Positions 16,219 through 25,201 of a DNA stretch of 41,481 nucleotides are shown piece after piece (position 1 is the first letter of the stretch; every line of letters begins with the position of its first letter). A model generated the notes under the pieces. The model worked only from the letters and a program-made list of their open reading frames with translations. It was not told where the DNA came from and did not search any database. The translations under genes were made by a program, and so were the position numbers. Origin of the DNA: Actinomycetospora chiangmaiensis DSM 45062 (GTDB taxonomy: Bacteria; Actinomycetota; Actinomycetes; Mycobacteriales; Pseudonocardiaceae); contig NZ_KB903224.1 of assembly GCF_000379625.1 (NCBI RefSeq), forward strand, positions 64,668 to 106,148. The letters are read 5' to 3'.

Positions 16219-16974
16219 ATGCCCTTCGCGCCGCTCGGGCCCGTGGACCTCTACTACGAGGAGCACGGCTCCGGCGGCGTGCCGCTCCTGCTGGTGCCGG
16301 GCGGGCACCACACGATCGACCTCTCGTTCTCGTCGGTGCTGGCCCCGCTGGCTTCCCGACGACGGGTGGTGGCGGTCGAGCAGCAGGGTCACGGCCGCAC
16401 GGCCGACGTGGACCGGGAGCCGACGATCGACGCGCTCGCGGGCGACCTGCTGGGTCTGCTCGACCACCTCGGGCTGGAGCAGGTCGACGTCTGCGGCTTC
16501 TCGCTCGGCGCGCTCTCCTCGCTGGAGCTGGCGATCCGCCACCCTCACCGGGTGCGGCGCCTCGTGTTCGCCTCCGGGTTCGTCCGCGCCGGCGGCTACC
16601 ACCCCGACATCACCGACCCCGACCGCTGGGCCACCTCCACCCGCATGCCCACCGAGGCGGACTTCGCGGCCATGCGGCGCGAGCACGAGCGGCTCGCCCC
16701 GGACGGCGCGGCCGACCTCGACGACGTCATGGCGAAGCTCGGACCCGTCGTCATGAACGCCGCGGGCTGGCCCGACGACGACCTGCGCCGGGTCACGGCG
16801 AGCGTCCTCGTGATGATCGGCGACCACGACTTCGTGACCGTCACGCACGCCGAGCTCTCCCGCGACCTGCTGCCCGACGCCACACTCGCCGTCGTGCCCC
16901 GGGCGACCCACAACCAGCTCATGCACCGCGCCGACGTCGTGGTGCCGTTGATCGAGGACCACCTGGCGGACTGA
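16219..16974 (+). CDS. Alpha/beta hydrolase
   Basis: 251 residues. The nucleophile elbow is CGFSLGALS (Ser near residue 97). The acid is probably Asp in MIGDHDFV and the base His in RATHNQLMH. The oxyanion loop is VPGGHHTID. The sequence resembles small esterases and 3-oxoadipate enol-lactonase-like hydrolases, but the substrate is not determinable. It is translationally linked to the SRPBCC gene. Confidence 0.85.
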   Translation: MPFAPLGPVDLYYEEHGSGGVPLLLVPGGHHTIDLSFSSVLAPLASRRRVVAVEQQGHGRTADVDREPTIDALAGDLLGLLDHLGLEQVDVCGFSLGALSSLELAIRHPHRVRRLVFASGFVRAGGYHPDITDPDRWATSTRMPTEADFAAMRREHERLAPDGAADLDDVMAKLGPVVMNAAGWPDDDLRRVTASVLVMIGDHDFVTVTHAELSRDLLPDATLAVVPRATHNQLMHRADVVVPLIEDHLAD

Positions 16975-16986
16975 CCGCCCCCCTTG

Positions 16987-17041
16987 TGGCAGGAAAGCGT
17001 CGTTGCTGCCACTGGATGACAGCAACGACGCTTTCCTGCCA
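16987..17041. repeat. Palindromic repeat family A, copy 2
   Basis: Arms beginning TGGCAGGAAAGCGTCGTTGC pair almost perfectly over about 25 bp around a short ATCC-type loop. It is nearly identical to 7796-7850. It lies 12 bp after the hydrolase stop and probably acts as its terminator. Confidence 0.88.
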
Positions 17042-17089
17042 TCGCGACCTGGTCGTCGGGATCGGGACTCTGCTGTCGGTGACCCGGGG

Positions 17090-17095
17090 TACGGT
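17090..17095 (+). promoter_or_regulatory. -10 box of the DUF6247-like gene
   Basis: TACGGT followed by 6 nt and GTG 17102; a leaderless arrangement. Confidence 0.4.
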
Positions 17096-17101
17096 CGGCG
17101 C

Positions 17102-17545
17102 GTGGTCGCCAGCGACAGCCTGCACGACGAGCGAGAGCCTGACCTCCAGTCCCTCGCGCCGGGCGCGAAGCCCGAGGTCATCCGCGGGTGTCTCCTCCCC
17201 GAGGACCGCGAGCGCTTCGACGCCGCGCTGATCGACGCTCGCGCGACCGGCGACGAGGAGCGGCTCTGGACCTGCGTCGAGCGCTGGCGCGGTATCGCGG
17301 TGCTCCAGGCGGACCGTCCGCGGTTCCGGCGACTCGCGCGGCAGATCGCCGAGCGCATCACCGGCGTTCCCTCTCCGGAGGACGAGCCCCTCGAGGTGAC
17401 CCGGGCCAAGGCCCACATCTGTCGCTCGAGGTGTACGAGCTCGAGGAGCATCTCCCCCACGTCGCCGACCAGATCGACGGCCTCCCCCGCCGCGCGTGGA
17501 ACGACTATGAGGCGGCGGTGGTCTTCCTCCTCACCCGGCCCTTAG
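17102..17545 (+). CDS. DUF6247-like protein, C-terminus probably frameshifted
   Basis: 147 residues as read. Residues 1 to about 100 look like a real acidic, helical protein: PEVIRGCLLPEDRERFDA, then ALIDARATGDEERL, then VERWRGIAVLQADRP, ending in LEVTRAKA. This resembles the actinobacterial DUF6247 group, small proteins often placed before a toxin-like gene; this is recall, not a search. After AKA the frame turns into Ser/Arg-rich text with no coding character, while another frame becomes protein-like (next entry). A frameshift or small deletion near 17415-17430 is likely. Confidence 0.55.
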   Translation: MVASDSLHDEREPDLQSLAPGAKPEVIRGCLLPEDRERFDAALIDARATGDEERLWTCVERWRGIAVLQADRPRFRRLARQIAERITGVPSPEDEPLEVTRAKAHICRSRCTSSRSISPTSPTRSTASPAARGTTMRRRWSSSSPGP

Positions 17546-17625
17546 CAGCGCCTACCCGAGCAGCACTCGTGACGTCTCGCCAACAGCCCGGTCCGACGAT
17601 GTGGCTTTCCTGCCACTGGATCTGA
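17431..17625 (+). pseudogene. Possible toxin gene remnant after the DUF6247-like gene
   Basis: From GTG 17431 the frame reads VYELEEHLPHVADQIDGLP, then RRAWNDYEAAVVFLLTRP. This resembles the start of small RelE-like partners and uses codons like real genes. The similarity stops near 17545, where the sequence runs into a family A repeat and the frame ends at 17625. I read it as a truncated partner of the preceding gene. The toxin identity is an inference from position and general appearance. Confidence 0.35.
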
Positions 17626-17665
17626 CAGCAGTAGGACGAGCACGCCGATAGGGCTTCGCTGCCAC
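17598..17665. repeat. Family A palindrome, degenerate copy (right flank)
   Basis: Reverse complement of the 15711-15760 element: GATGTGGCTTTCCTGCC at its left and GCTTCGCTGCCAC at its right, with a longer diverged middle. It lies between the broken gene and thiG. Confidence 0.7.
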
Positions 17666-17675
17666 CGAGGGAACG

Positions 17676-18629
<954 letters not shown>

Positions 18630-18633
<4 letters not shown>

Positions 18634-19736
18634 GTCGTCACCTCCACGAGGGCCCGGATGTCGTCCGGTACCGGACGGTCAGCCAGCACCGCCGCCATCA
18701 CGTCCGCCGTCAGGGCGGTCAGCAGGATGCCGTTGCGCCCGTGCCCGAAGCACGCGACGAGTCCCGACGGACCGCCCGGCACCGGCCCGAACACCGGCAG
18801 GTTGTCGGCCGTCCCCGGCCGGAACGACGCGGCCGACTCCTCCAGCGCGTAGTCCCCGATCCCCGGGAGCACACGCTCGGCGTCGGTCAGCAGGTCGCGC
18901 ACGCCCGCGACGGTCACGTCAGGGTCGAACCCGACCTCGTACTGCGTCGCGCCCAGCACCAGCCGGTCGTCGTCGCGCGGCACGGCGTAGACGGCACGGC
19001 CCGACACCTGCGCCCGCACCGTGTGCCGCGGCGGCGGCAGCGACCCGGGCCGCGCCCGCAGCCGCAGGATCTCGCCCTTCACCGGTCGCACCAGGTCCGC
19101 CAGCGCCGGGTGCAGCGTCGCCGACCACGCCCCGGCCGCCACCACGACGCGGTCGGCCACGAACGTCCCCGAGGCCAGCTCCACGCCCCCGTCGACCACC
19201 GCGTGCACCGTCTCCGCGCGCTCAATCACGCCCGCGTTCCGCGCGGCCTCGCGGAGCGCGGCGAGCAGCATCCGGTTGTCGACGGCGAGGTCGTCCGGCA
19301 CCGCGATCCCCGCGCGCACCGCCGGCCCCAACGCGGGTTCCCGACGACGGGTCTCGCGGCCGGTCAGGCGCTCGGCGTCGCGTCCCCAGTCGCGCAGGTG
19401 GGCGACGACACGGTCGAGGTCCTCCCGGTCCGCGGCGTCGACGACCACGGCGAGCGTGCCCTCGGTGCGCAGCCCGACCCGTCGTCGGGACGCCCGTTCG
19501 ACGTCCGCGGCGAAGGCGGGCCAGCGGGCGAGCGAGGCGGCGCCGAGCTCGAGCACCTCGCGCTCACCGGGCCACGCCTCGGTGATCGGCGCGAGCATAC
19601 CGCCCGCGACCCAGGAGGCCCCGGAGCCGGACACCGGGTCGATGAGCACGACCTCCGCGGCGACGTGGTCGCGCGCCGCGACCCAGGCCGCCGTGGTGCC
19701 GACGACCCCGGCTCCGACGACGACGATGCGCTCCAC
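18630..19736 (-). CDS. thiO: Glycine oxidase ThiO
   Basis: FAD-dependent oxidation of glycine to iminoglycine (dehydroglycine), which feeds ThiG in aerobic bacteria. 368 residues, DAO fold. The N-terminal dinucleotide motif is VVVGAGVVGTTAAW, followed by GASWVAGGMLAP. The C-terminal FAD-contact segment is ACFGHGRNGILLT. GTG 19736 is chosen because GGGAGG of the riboswitch lies 8 nt upstream; a TTG two codons earlier is too close. Two exact copies of the 14-mer TCCCGACGACGGGT lie inside the gene (19339-19352 and, inverted, 19477-19490). Confidence 0.92.
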
Positions 19737-19743
19737 CGACAAC

Positions 19744-19833
19744 CCCTCCCTGCGCCGGCATGACCCGGATCAGGTTCGACGGTCGGGACCCTCGTGCGGT
19801 CCCCTCTCAGCCCGTGTCCGGGCTCCCGTGGTT
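19744..19833 (-). promoter_or_regulatory. TPP riboswitch (THI element) upstream of thiO-thiS-thiG
   Basis: Read on the minus strand: CACGGGAGCCCGG, then GGGCTGAGAGGGGACC, a variable stem, GTCGAACCTGATCCGGGTCA, TGCCGGCGCAGGGAGG. The closing GGGAGG is also the ribosome binding site of thiO, so translational repression by TPP is expected, as at 8995. Confidence 0.93.
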
Positions 19834-19835
19834 CC

Positions 19836-19871
19836 TTGCGTCTTCACCCTACGCGCTAGCGTCGGGCCCCG
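19836..19871. promoter_or_regulatory. Overlapping divergent promoters, thiO operon and thiE
   Basis: On the minus strand TAGGGT (19851-19846) is placed to start transcription just before the riboswitch. On the plus strand TAGCGT (19857-19862) lies 9 nt before the thiE ATG, giving a leaderless thiE; TTGCGT (19836-19841) is a possible -35 with a 15-nt spacer. The two -10 boxes are only 5 bp apart, so the promoters may compete. Confidence 0.45.
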
Positions 19872-20510
19872 ATGGACACGCGCGCACGGCTGGCGGACGC
19901 CCGGCTCTACCTCTGCACCGACTCCCGAGCGGCGCGCGGCGACCTCGCGGCGTTCGCCGACGCGGCCCTGCGCGGCGGGGTCGACGTCATCCAGCTCCGC
20001 GAGAAGGGCCTGGAGGCCGCCGACGAGCTCGCCGCCCTCGAGGTCCTCGCCGACGCCGCCCGGCGGCACGGCGCGTTGTTCGCCGTGAACGACCGCGCGG
20101 ACGTGGCCCTGGCCGCCGGCGCCGACGTGCTGCACCTGGGCCAGGACGACCTCCCGGTCTCGTGGGCCCGCCGCATCGTCGGCGACGAGGTGGTGATCGG
20201 GCGCTCCACGCACGACGTCGAGCAGGCCCGGGCCGGGGCGGTCGAGCCCGGCGTCGACTACTTCTGCACCGGCCCGTGCTGGCCCACCCCGACCAAGCCC
20301 GGCCGTCCCGCCCCCGGCCTGGACCTGGTGCGCGACACCGCCGCCTCCGGGACCGACCGGCCGTGGTTCGCCATCGGCGGCATCGACCACGACCGGCTCC
20401 CCGAGGTGCTCGGAGCCGGCGCGACGCGGGTCGTCGTCGTCCGGGCCATCACCGAGGCGGACGACCCGGAGGCGGCCGCCCGGTCGCTGGCCTCGGCGCT
20501 CCGGCCGTAG
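19872..20510 (+). CDS. thiE: Thiamine phosphate synthase
   Basis: Joins HMP-PP and thiazole phosphate to thiamine phosphate. 212 residues, TIM barrel. Signatures in order: [51 protein letters not shown] (the thiazole-binding loop) and FAIGGID. Complete by family length. It is divergent from the thiO operon and, unlike it, has no riboswitch of its own: the leaderless start leaves no room for one. Confidence 0.95.
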   Translation: MDTRARLADARLYLCTDSRAARGDLAAFADAALRGGVDVIQLREKGLEAADELAALEVLADAARRHGALFAVNDRADVALAAGADVLHLGQDDLPVSWARRIVGDEVVIGRSTHDVEQARAGAVEPGVDYFCTGPCWPTPTKPGRPAPGLDLVRDTAASGTDRPWFAIGGIDHDRLPEVLGAGATRVVVVRAITEADDPEAAARSLASALRP

Positions 20511-20543
20511 CCCGGCCGACCACCGGTCGGGCACGATCGGACC

Positions 20544-21311
20544 GTGATCGAACTCGCTACGACCGTCGAGGGGTCCGGCCCGCCGCTCGTCCTGCTCCAC
20601 GGCATCACCGAGGACGCCTCCTTCTGGACACCGGTGGTCCCGCTGCTGAGCTCGTGGGCCACCGTGATCTCCGTCGACCTCCGCGGGCACGGCGCCTCCC
20701 CCGACGGCGACGACTACGACCTCGACGCGATGGCCGACGACGTGGCCGCGGCGATCGGGGTCGACGAGCCCCCGCTCGTCGTCGGGCACTCCCTGGGCGG
20801 GCTGCTGGCCGTGGTGTTCGCCGCGCGGCACCCCGCCCGCGGCGTGATCGACGTCGACCAGCCGCTCGCACTGGCGGGCCTGCAGGCCGGCGTGCAGCAG
20901 GCCGCCCCGCTGCTGCGGGGCACCACCGAGCAGTTCGAGGCATTCATGGCCGGCCTGTTCGAGTCGATGAAGGGCAGCACCCCCGACGACGAGGCCGCCG
21001 CGCTGGCCACCCGGCGGCGGCCGCGGCAGGACGTCGTCACCGGCATCTGGTCGCCGCTGCTCGACGGCTCTCCCGAGGACCTCGCGGCGTTCGTCGAACG
21101 CACCGCGGCCGCGGTGACGGTCCCCGTCCTCTCGCTACACGGGCTCGACCCGGGCCCGGACTACGCGGACTGGCTGACCGCCCGCATCCCCACCGCGACC
21201 GTGGAGCACTGGACCGACGACGACGGCGCCGACCTCGGGCACCACCCGCACCTGCGCGCGCCGCAGCGCTTCGCGGCGCGGGTCCGGGAGTTCGCGGCGA
21301 CCCTCCCCTGA
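20544..21311 (+). CDS. Alpha/beta hydrolase
   Basis: 255 residues. HGITEDASFW forms the oxyanion loop, VDLRGHGAS is the typical strand, and VVGHSLGGLLAV is the nucleophile elbow with Ser near residue 81. The C-terminal His is probably in LGHHPHLRAP. The start GTG 20544 lies 6 nt after CACGAT, a weak -10, so the gene may be leaderless. It could be cotranscribed with thiE (33-bp gap), but nothing indicates a thiamine role. Confidence 0.85.
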   Translation: MIELATTVEGSGPPLVLLHGITEDASFWTPVVPLLSSWATVISVDLRGHGASPDGDDYDLDAMADDVAAAIGVDEPPLVVGHSLGGLLAVVFAARHPARGVIDVDQPLALAGLQAGVQQAAPLLRGTTEQFEAFMAGLFESMKGSTPDDEAAALATRRRPRQDVVTGIWSPLLDGSPEDLAAFVERTAAAVTVPVLSLHGLDPGPDYADWLTARIPTATVEHWTDDDGADLGHHPHLRAPQRFAARVREFAATLP

Positions 21312-21312
21312 C

Positions 21313-21357
21313 ACGACGGACGACACCCCGCAGCGCGCGCGGGAGTGCCGTCCGGTC
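21313..21357. terminator. Imperfect hairpin between convergent genes
   Basis: GACGGACGACACCCCG faces GGGAGTGCCGTCCGGTC across a GC-rich loop. It lies between the hydrolase stop and the convergent membrane-protein stop. Confidence 0.4.
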
Positions 21358-21367
21358 GGTGGTGGGG

Positions 21368-22564
21368 TCAGTTCCCCGTCGAGCCGCCCTGGTCGTTGAA
21401 GCGCGGGACCAGGCTCGACAGCGGGTCCTGCGGGGCCTGGGAGGTGGTGGTCGACGGCGCGCGGGTCGTCGTGGTCGCCCCCGCCCCGTCCTGGCCCGAC
21501 CCCTGGTCCGAGGACGTCGTGGTCGTGGCGTCGGAGCTGCCCGGGTCCTGCGTGGTGGAGGACTGGGTCGTCGCGGGCGCCTGGGTGTTCTGCCCGAAGA
21601 TCGAGCCGACCGAGGTGCCGGACGTGCCGCCGGAGAGCGGGTGGCCGGTGGCCGACTCGACCGCGAAGCTCGCGAGCAGTCCGATGGCGAAGACGCTGGC
21701 CGCGACCCCGCCGAGGGTCACCCAGGTCTTCCAGCCGAACCGGCGGTAGAACGGCGTCCGCTCCTCGACCGCCGGCGCGAAGGCCGTCGGGTCGTCCCCG
21801 CCGGGTCCGTGCACGAGGTGCGCGGTCGGCTGGGCCGCGGAGGGCGGGAACGGCCCGCCCATCGGCATCTGCCGGGTCGGGCCCGCGAGCGGGCGACCGT
21901 CGGGACCCAGCGGCGGCACGACCTGCGTCGGGTTGCCGCCGCCCGGGGTGCGGCTGTTCGGGATGCGCCGGGTCGGGTCGGCGGGCTCGGCGGTCGGGCG
22001 GCCGGCGGCGTCGAGCCGGGTGGCGACCGTGCGGCCGCCGGCCCGGAGCTGCTGCGCGGCGGCGACCGGGACCACGGCCCCGTTGGCCAGGCGGCGGGTG
22101 GGGACGCCCGGCGGGATCGGCGCGCCGTAGGGCGGGGACATCATCGGACCCCCCTGTCCCGGCACGCCGGGGCGTGGCGCCACGCCCGGCCGGGGTCCGT
22201 TCGGCCCCGGACGACCAGCCTGCGGCGGACCACCGGCCCGAGCGGCCGCGCCGCTCTGGCCAGCAGGACCCGCCGCCTGCGCGACCCTGGTCCCGGACAT
22301 CGGGTTCACCACGAGCCGCGACTTCACCGCGTCACGGGTGCGCTCGAGTGACTTCTGGTAGAGCGCCGACCCGACGGTCGAGATCACCGACGCGGCCGCC
22401 GCCCCTCCGATCGTGCCGATCACACCGAGGAAGGACCCCAGGATCGCCGCGGTGGCGGCGGCGAGGGCTCCGGCGATGATCTGCGGCAGTGTCAGTCCGG
22501 TCGCGGAGGCCTTCGTCGTGGTCTCCGGCTCGGCGGCGCTGGTTCGGGTCGTCGCGTCGGGCAT
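21368..22564 (-). CDS. Pro-rich membrane protein with Thr/Ser-rich extracellular tail
   Basis: 398 residues, no recognised domain. A Gly/Ala-rich hydrophobic region (about 27-65) is followed by a long Pro/Gly-rich stretch (95-260). A clear transmembrane helix (VTLGGVAASVFAIGLLASFA, about 282-302) and a low-complexity Thr/Ser/Gln tail complete it. This layout suggests a cytoplasmic Pro-rich segment and an exported tail, as in some actinobacterial envelope or signalling proteins. The low-complexity parts may mislead homology searches. Confidence 0.72.
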   Translation of the reverse strand: MPDATTRTSAAEPETTTKASATGLTLPQIIAGALAAATAAILGSFLGVIGTIGGAAAASVISTVGSALYQKSLERTRDAVKSRLVVNPMSGTRVAQAAGPAGQSGAAARAGGPPQAGRPGPNGPRPGVAPRPGVPGQGGPMMSPPYGAPIPPGVPTRRLANGAVVPVAAAQQLRAGGRTVATRLDAAGRPTAEPADPTRRIPNSRTPGGGNPTQVVPPLGPDGRPLAGPTRQMPMGGPFPPSAAQPTAHLVHGPGGDDPTAFAPAVEERTPFYRRFGWKTWVTLGGVAASVFAIGLLASFAVESATGHPLSGGTSGTSVGSIFGQNTQAPATTQSSTTQDPGSSDATTTTSSDQGSGQDGAGATTTTRAPSTTTSQAPQDPLSSLVPRFNDQGGSTGN

Positions 22565-22619
22565 GGCTCCCAGGGCTCGCGGTACGTCGGGGGTGCAGGG
22601 CTGAGGTGACCCCTTCCAG

Positions 22620-22690
22620 GTTCACCCACGTCGCAGGACGTGGACCACGATGCCAGCGTGGTCGTGGGGTGAGAACGTTCACCCCGTCGC
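22620..22690. promoter_or_regulatory. Three stacked inverted repeats in divergent region
   Basis: CCACGTC-GCAG-GACGTGG (22626-22643), CCACGA...TCGTGG (22645-22667) and GGGGTGA-GAACGT-TCACCCC (22666-22685) follow one another between the divergent membrane-protein and SGNH genes. They look like operators or RNA hairpins. Confidence 0.5.
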
Positions 22691-22774
22691 CGGGCCACCC
22701 CCGCGAGGGGATGCACCGATTGGGCCGGACGGGCCTGCGCCGACGGCGCGTCCGGCACACGCGAGAATGCGGGC

Positions 22775-23536
22775 ATGTCCTGGAGCACCTTCGTCGCCGT
22801 GGGCGACAGCTTCACCGAGGGCGTCGGCGACGTCGACCAGACCACGGGCAGCGAACGCGGCTGGGCCGATCGCGTCGCCGAGCACCTGGCGCGGCAGAAC
22901 CCCGACCTGCGCTACGCCAACCTCGCCGTCCGCGGGCAGCTGCTCGAGCAGATCGTCCGCGAGCAGGTCGACCCGGCCCTCGCGATGTCGCCCGACCTCG
23001 TCAGCATCTGCGCCGCGGGCAACGACCTGCTGCGCCCGACCGCCCGCCCCGCCGAGCTCGCCGAGCGCCTCGACGCCGCGGTCGGCCGGCTGGTCGGGTC
23101 CGGCGCCGACGTCCTGGTGTTCACCGGGTTCGACACCCGGTCGACGCCCGTCGTCGACCTCGTCGGCCGTCGGCTGGCCACCATGAACGAGCACATCCGT
23201 GAGATCGCGGCGCGCCGCGGTGCGAGGCTCGTCGACCTCTGGACGATGGACACGCTGGCCGACCCGCGGGCCCGCGCCGAGGACCGGCTGCACCTCAACG
23301 CCGAGGGCCACCGCCGTGTCGCGGTGCGGGTGTGCGAGGTCCTCGGGGTCCCCACCGGCGAGGACTGGCGCGAGCCGTGGCCGCCGGTCGCCCCGACGCC
23401 CTGGGTGCGTCGCCGCGAGGAGGACCTCCGCTGGGTGCGCGGGCACCTCGTGCCGTGGGTGGGCCGGCGGCTGCAGGGCCGGTCCACCGGCGACGGCCGG
23501 CCGCCGAAGCGCCCGGAGCCGTCCCCGGTCCGCTGA
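22775..23536 (+). CDS. SGNH/GDSL-family esterase
   Basis: 253-residue hydrolase. All four blocks are visible: GDSFTEG with the catalytic Ser near residue 11 (block I), NLAVRGQ (block II, Gly), CAAGNDLLRP (block III, Asn) and DRLHLNAEGH (block V, Asp and His). The tail after residue 200 is Arg/Pro-rich. There is no signal peptide, so it is probably cytoplasmic. Substrate unknown. ATG 22775 lies 6 nt after GAGAAT, a possible -10. Confidence 0.88.
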   Translation: MSWSTFVAVGDSFTEGVGDVDQTTGSERGWADRVAEHLARQNPDLRYANLAVRGQLLEQIVREQVDPALAMSPDLVSICAAGNDLLRPTARPAELAERLDAAVGRLVGSGADVLVFTGFDTRSTPVVDLVGRRLATMNEHIREIAARRGARLVDLWTMDTLADPRARAEDRLHLNAEGHRRVAVRVCEVLGVPTGEDWREPWPPVAPTPWVRRREEDLRWVRGHLVPWVGRRLQGRSTGDGRPPKRPEPSPVR

Positions 23537-23565
23537 GCCTGCTCGACGTCGGGTGCGTCGCCGGG

Positions 23566-24240
23566 TCAGGCGGCGGGGGCGAACCAGTCGCCGTGACCGA
23601 ACACCTCGCGTGCCGCGGCGGCGAGCCGCTCGTGCGCCCCGAGGTCCCCGGCCCGGCGGGCGGCGAGTCCCCGGGTCGCCTCGAGGGCGACCACACGCGC
23701 CCCCGGGACGTCGATGCGGCCGGGCAGGGCGGCGTGGTCCGGGATCACGCCCACCGGCACGCCGTAGCGGGACGCGAGGTCCCGGGCCAACAGACCCCCG
23801 GACGACTGCCGGCCCGCCGAGCCGCTCAGCACGCCCTCCCGGAGACGGGCGCGCCCCCGGAACATGCTGCGCAGATCCGTCCGCACGAGGAGCACGAGCG
23901 GATAGCCGTGTTCCGCGCGGAACCCCCCGGTGTGCTCGATCGTCCGGCCCCAGAGCGCCGTGCAGCCCACGACGCGCCCCTGACCGGCGGTGTTCGGCGG
24001 CAGACCCACCGGGTCGGCGAGGGCGTAGAGCCCGCACCCGCACGTCGGGGTCGGGACGGTGGCGCACCCCCGGTCGCACGCCGCGGTCATCCGCCGCCGC
24101 GCCGGCCACCCGACCGGGCGGACCGGCGACACGATCTCCGGCCCACCGGCGCCCGTGTGGACGCGCCACACCCGCCACCCGGCCACCGGCTCCGCGAGGT
24201 CCGGGGTCGGGTCGGGGGCCAGGTCCGGGTCCTCGGTCAC
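23566..24240 (-). CDS. Conserved hypothetical protein with a Cys cluster
   Basis: 224 residues. I recognise the pattern of a widespread unnamed bacterial family but no function: a W-R-V-W-R start, a cluster CDRGCATVPTPTCGCGLYAL with four Cys that could bind zinc, ALWGRTIEHTGGFRAEHGYP, and a variable C-terminal half. GTG 24240 overlaps the stop of the small upstream gene by 4 nt, so the two are translationally coupled. Confidence 0.7.
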   Translation of the reverse strand: MTEDPDLAPDPTPDLAEPVAGWRVWRVHTGAGGPEIVSPVRPVGWPARRRMTAACDRGCATVPTPTCGCGLYALADPVGLPPNTAGQGRVVGCTALWGRTIEHTGGFRAEHGYPLVLLVRTDLRSMFRGRARLREGVLSGSAGRQSSGGLLARDLASRYGVPVGVIPDHAALPGRIDVPGARVVALEATRGLAARRAGDLGAHERLAAAAREVFGHGDWFAPAA

Positions 24241-24404
24241 AGCCGGGCCGGTGACGCGGCCCCGGGGTCGTCGGGGCCACCGACCGGGCCGAACGCCCCG
24301 TGGTCGAGCCGGACCGCGACGGACTCGTCCGCCGGGTCGACGGCGGGGACCGGGTCGACGACGGGTTCGGCGATGAGCTCACGGACGGGCCGGCCGATGT
24401 GCAT
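24237..24404 (-). CDS. Small Pro/Val-rich protein coupled to the Cys-cluster gene
   Basis: 55 residues from ATG 24404 (MHIGRPVREL), mainly Pro, Val, Asp and Glu: EPVVDPVPAVDPADESVAVR. A purine-rich GAGAGG lies 9 nt upstream. An upstream start at 24446 is possible. The tight GTGA overlap with the next gene supports its reality. No domain recognised. Confidence 0.55.
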   Translation of the reverse strand: MHIGRPVRELIAEPVVDPVPAVDPADESVAVRLDHGAFGPVGGPDDPGAASPARL

Positions 24405-24506
24405 GGCGCGGGGCCTCTCGTCGGGACACGCCTCCCGACGCGTCACTCGAATGGGGTAACGCCGACGCTACGCGGGCCGTGACCCGGCTCACCACCGCCG
24501 GTCGGG

Positions 24507-25181
24507 CTACTCGCGTGACCCGTCGTCGGGACGGGGGACCGGGTGCCGCGGGCCGGGGTGACCGGGCGGGAGCGCGGAGCGCACCAGCGGCCAGGACCCG
24601 AGGACGCAGAGGAGCACGAGCGGCCAGGTGAGGGCGACCTGCGCGATCCCGAGGGCCACCGTGGCGCCCGCGGCCCACAGCGGCAGGAGGACCACGAGGC
24701 GGAGCGCGTACTGCGCGGCCCAGAGCCAGCTCGCGCGGCAGTAGCCGCGGACGAGGTCGGGGTCCGCGCGCCACGCCTTCGGCTTCCCGAGCGCCGCCCC
24801 GACGACGAGGCCCAGGAGCGGCCAGCGGACGGCGATCGACACCAGCCACGCAGCGAGCGACCCGGCGTTGGCCACGATCCGTGGCAGGAAGAAGTCCTCG
24901 GCACGCCCGGTGTAGAGGGCGATCAGGGTCGCGCCGACCGCGATCAGCAGGCCCATCGCCGCCGCCCGCGGCCGTTCCCCGCCGCGCCAGCGCAGCACGG
25001 CGACCACGAGCGCCACCAGCACGGACGCGAGCCCGCCGAGCAGGATCGGCTCCCACCAGCCCAGCGCGGACGCGCCCAGCCACACGACGACGAAGGCCGC
25101 GGAGGGCAGCACCGCGTCGACGACGCCTCGCCCGGAGGCGGCGAGGATCTCCCGGAGCGGGTCGTCCCGGTGGCGCAGCAC
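24507..25181 (-). CDS. DUF3159 multi-pass membrane protein
   Basis: 224 residues with about five or six hydrophobic segments. The family's most conserved stretch is GRAEDFFLPRIVANAGSL, followed by VSIAVRWPLLG. Function unknown; DUF3159 proteins are confined mostly to Actinobacteria. An inverted copy of TCCCGACGACGGGT (24518-24531) lies inside the end of this gene. It stands 20 bp downstream of the VOC gene on the same strand. Confidence 0.85.
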   Translation of the reverse strand: MLRHRDDPLREILAASGRGVVDAVLPSAAFVVVWLGASALGWWEPILLGGLASVLVALVVAVLRWRGGERPRAAAMGLLIAVGATLIALYTGRAEDFFLPRIVANAGSLAAWLVSIAVRWPLLGLVVGAALGKPKAWRADPDLVRGYCRASWLWAAQYALRLVVLLPLWAAGATVALGIAQVALTWPLVLLCVLGSWPLVRSALPPGHPGPRHPVPRPDDGSRE

Positions 25182-25201
25182 CGTCCCAGCTTAGGCAGAC
25201 C

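Noticed and set aside
14388..16974. P450, SRPBCC and hydrolase as a natural-product gene cluster
   Set aside because: No core synthase, carrier protein, transporter or regulator is linked, and the P450 has its own promoter and terminator-like repeat.
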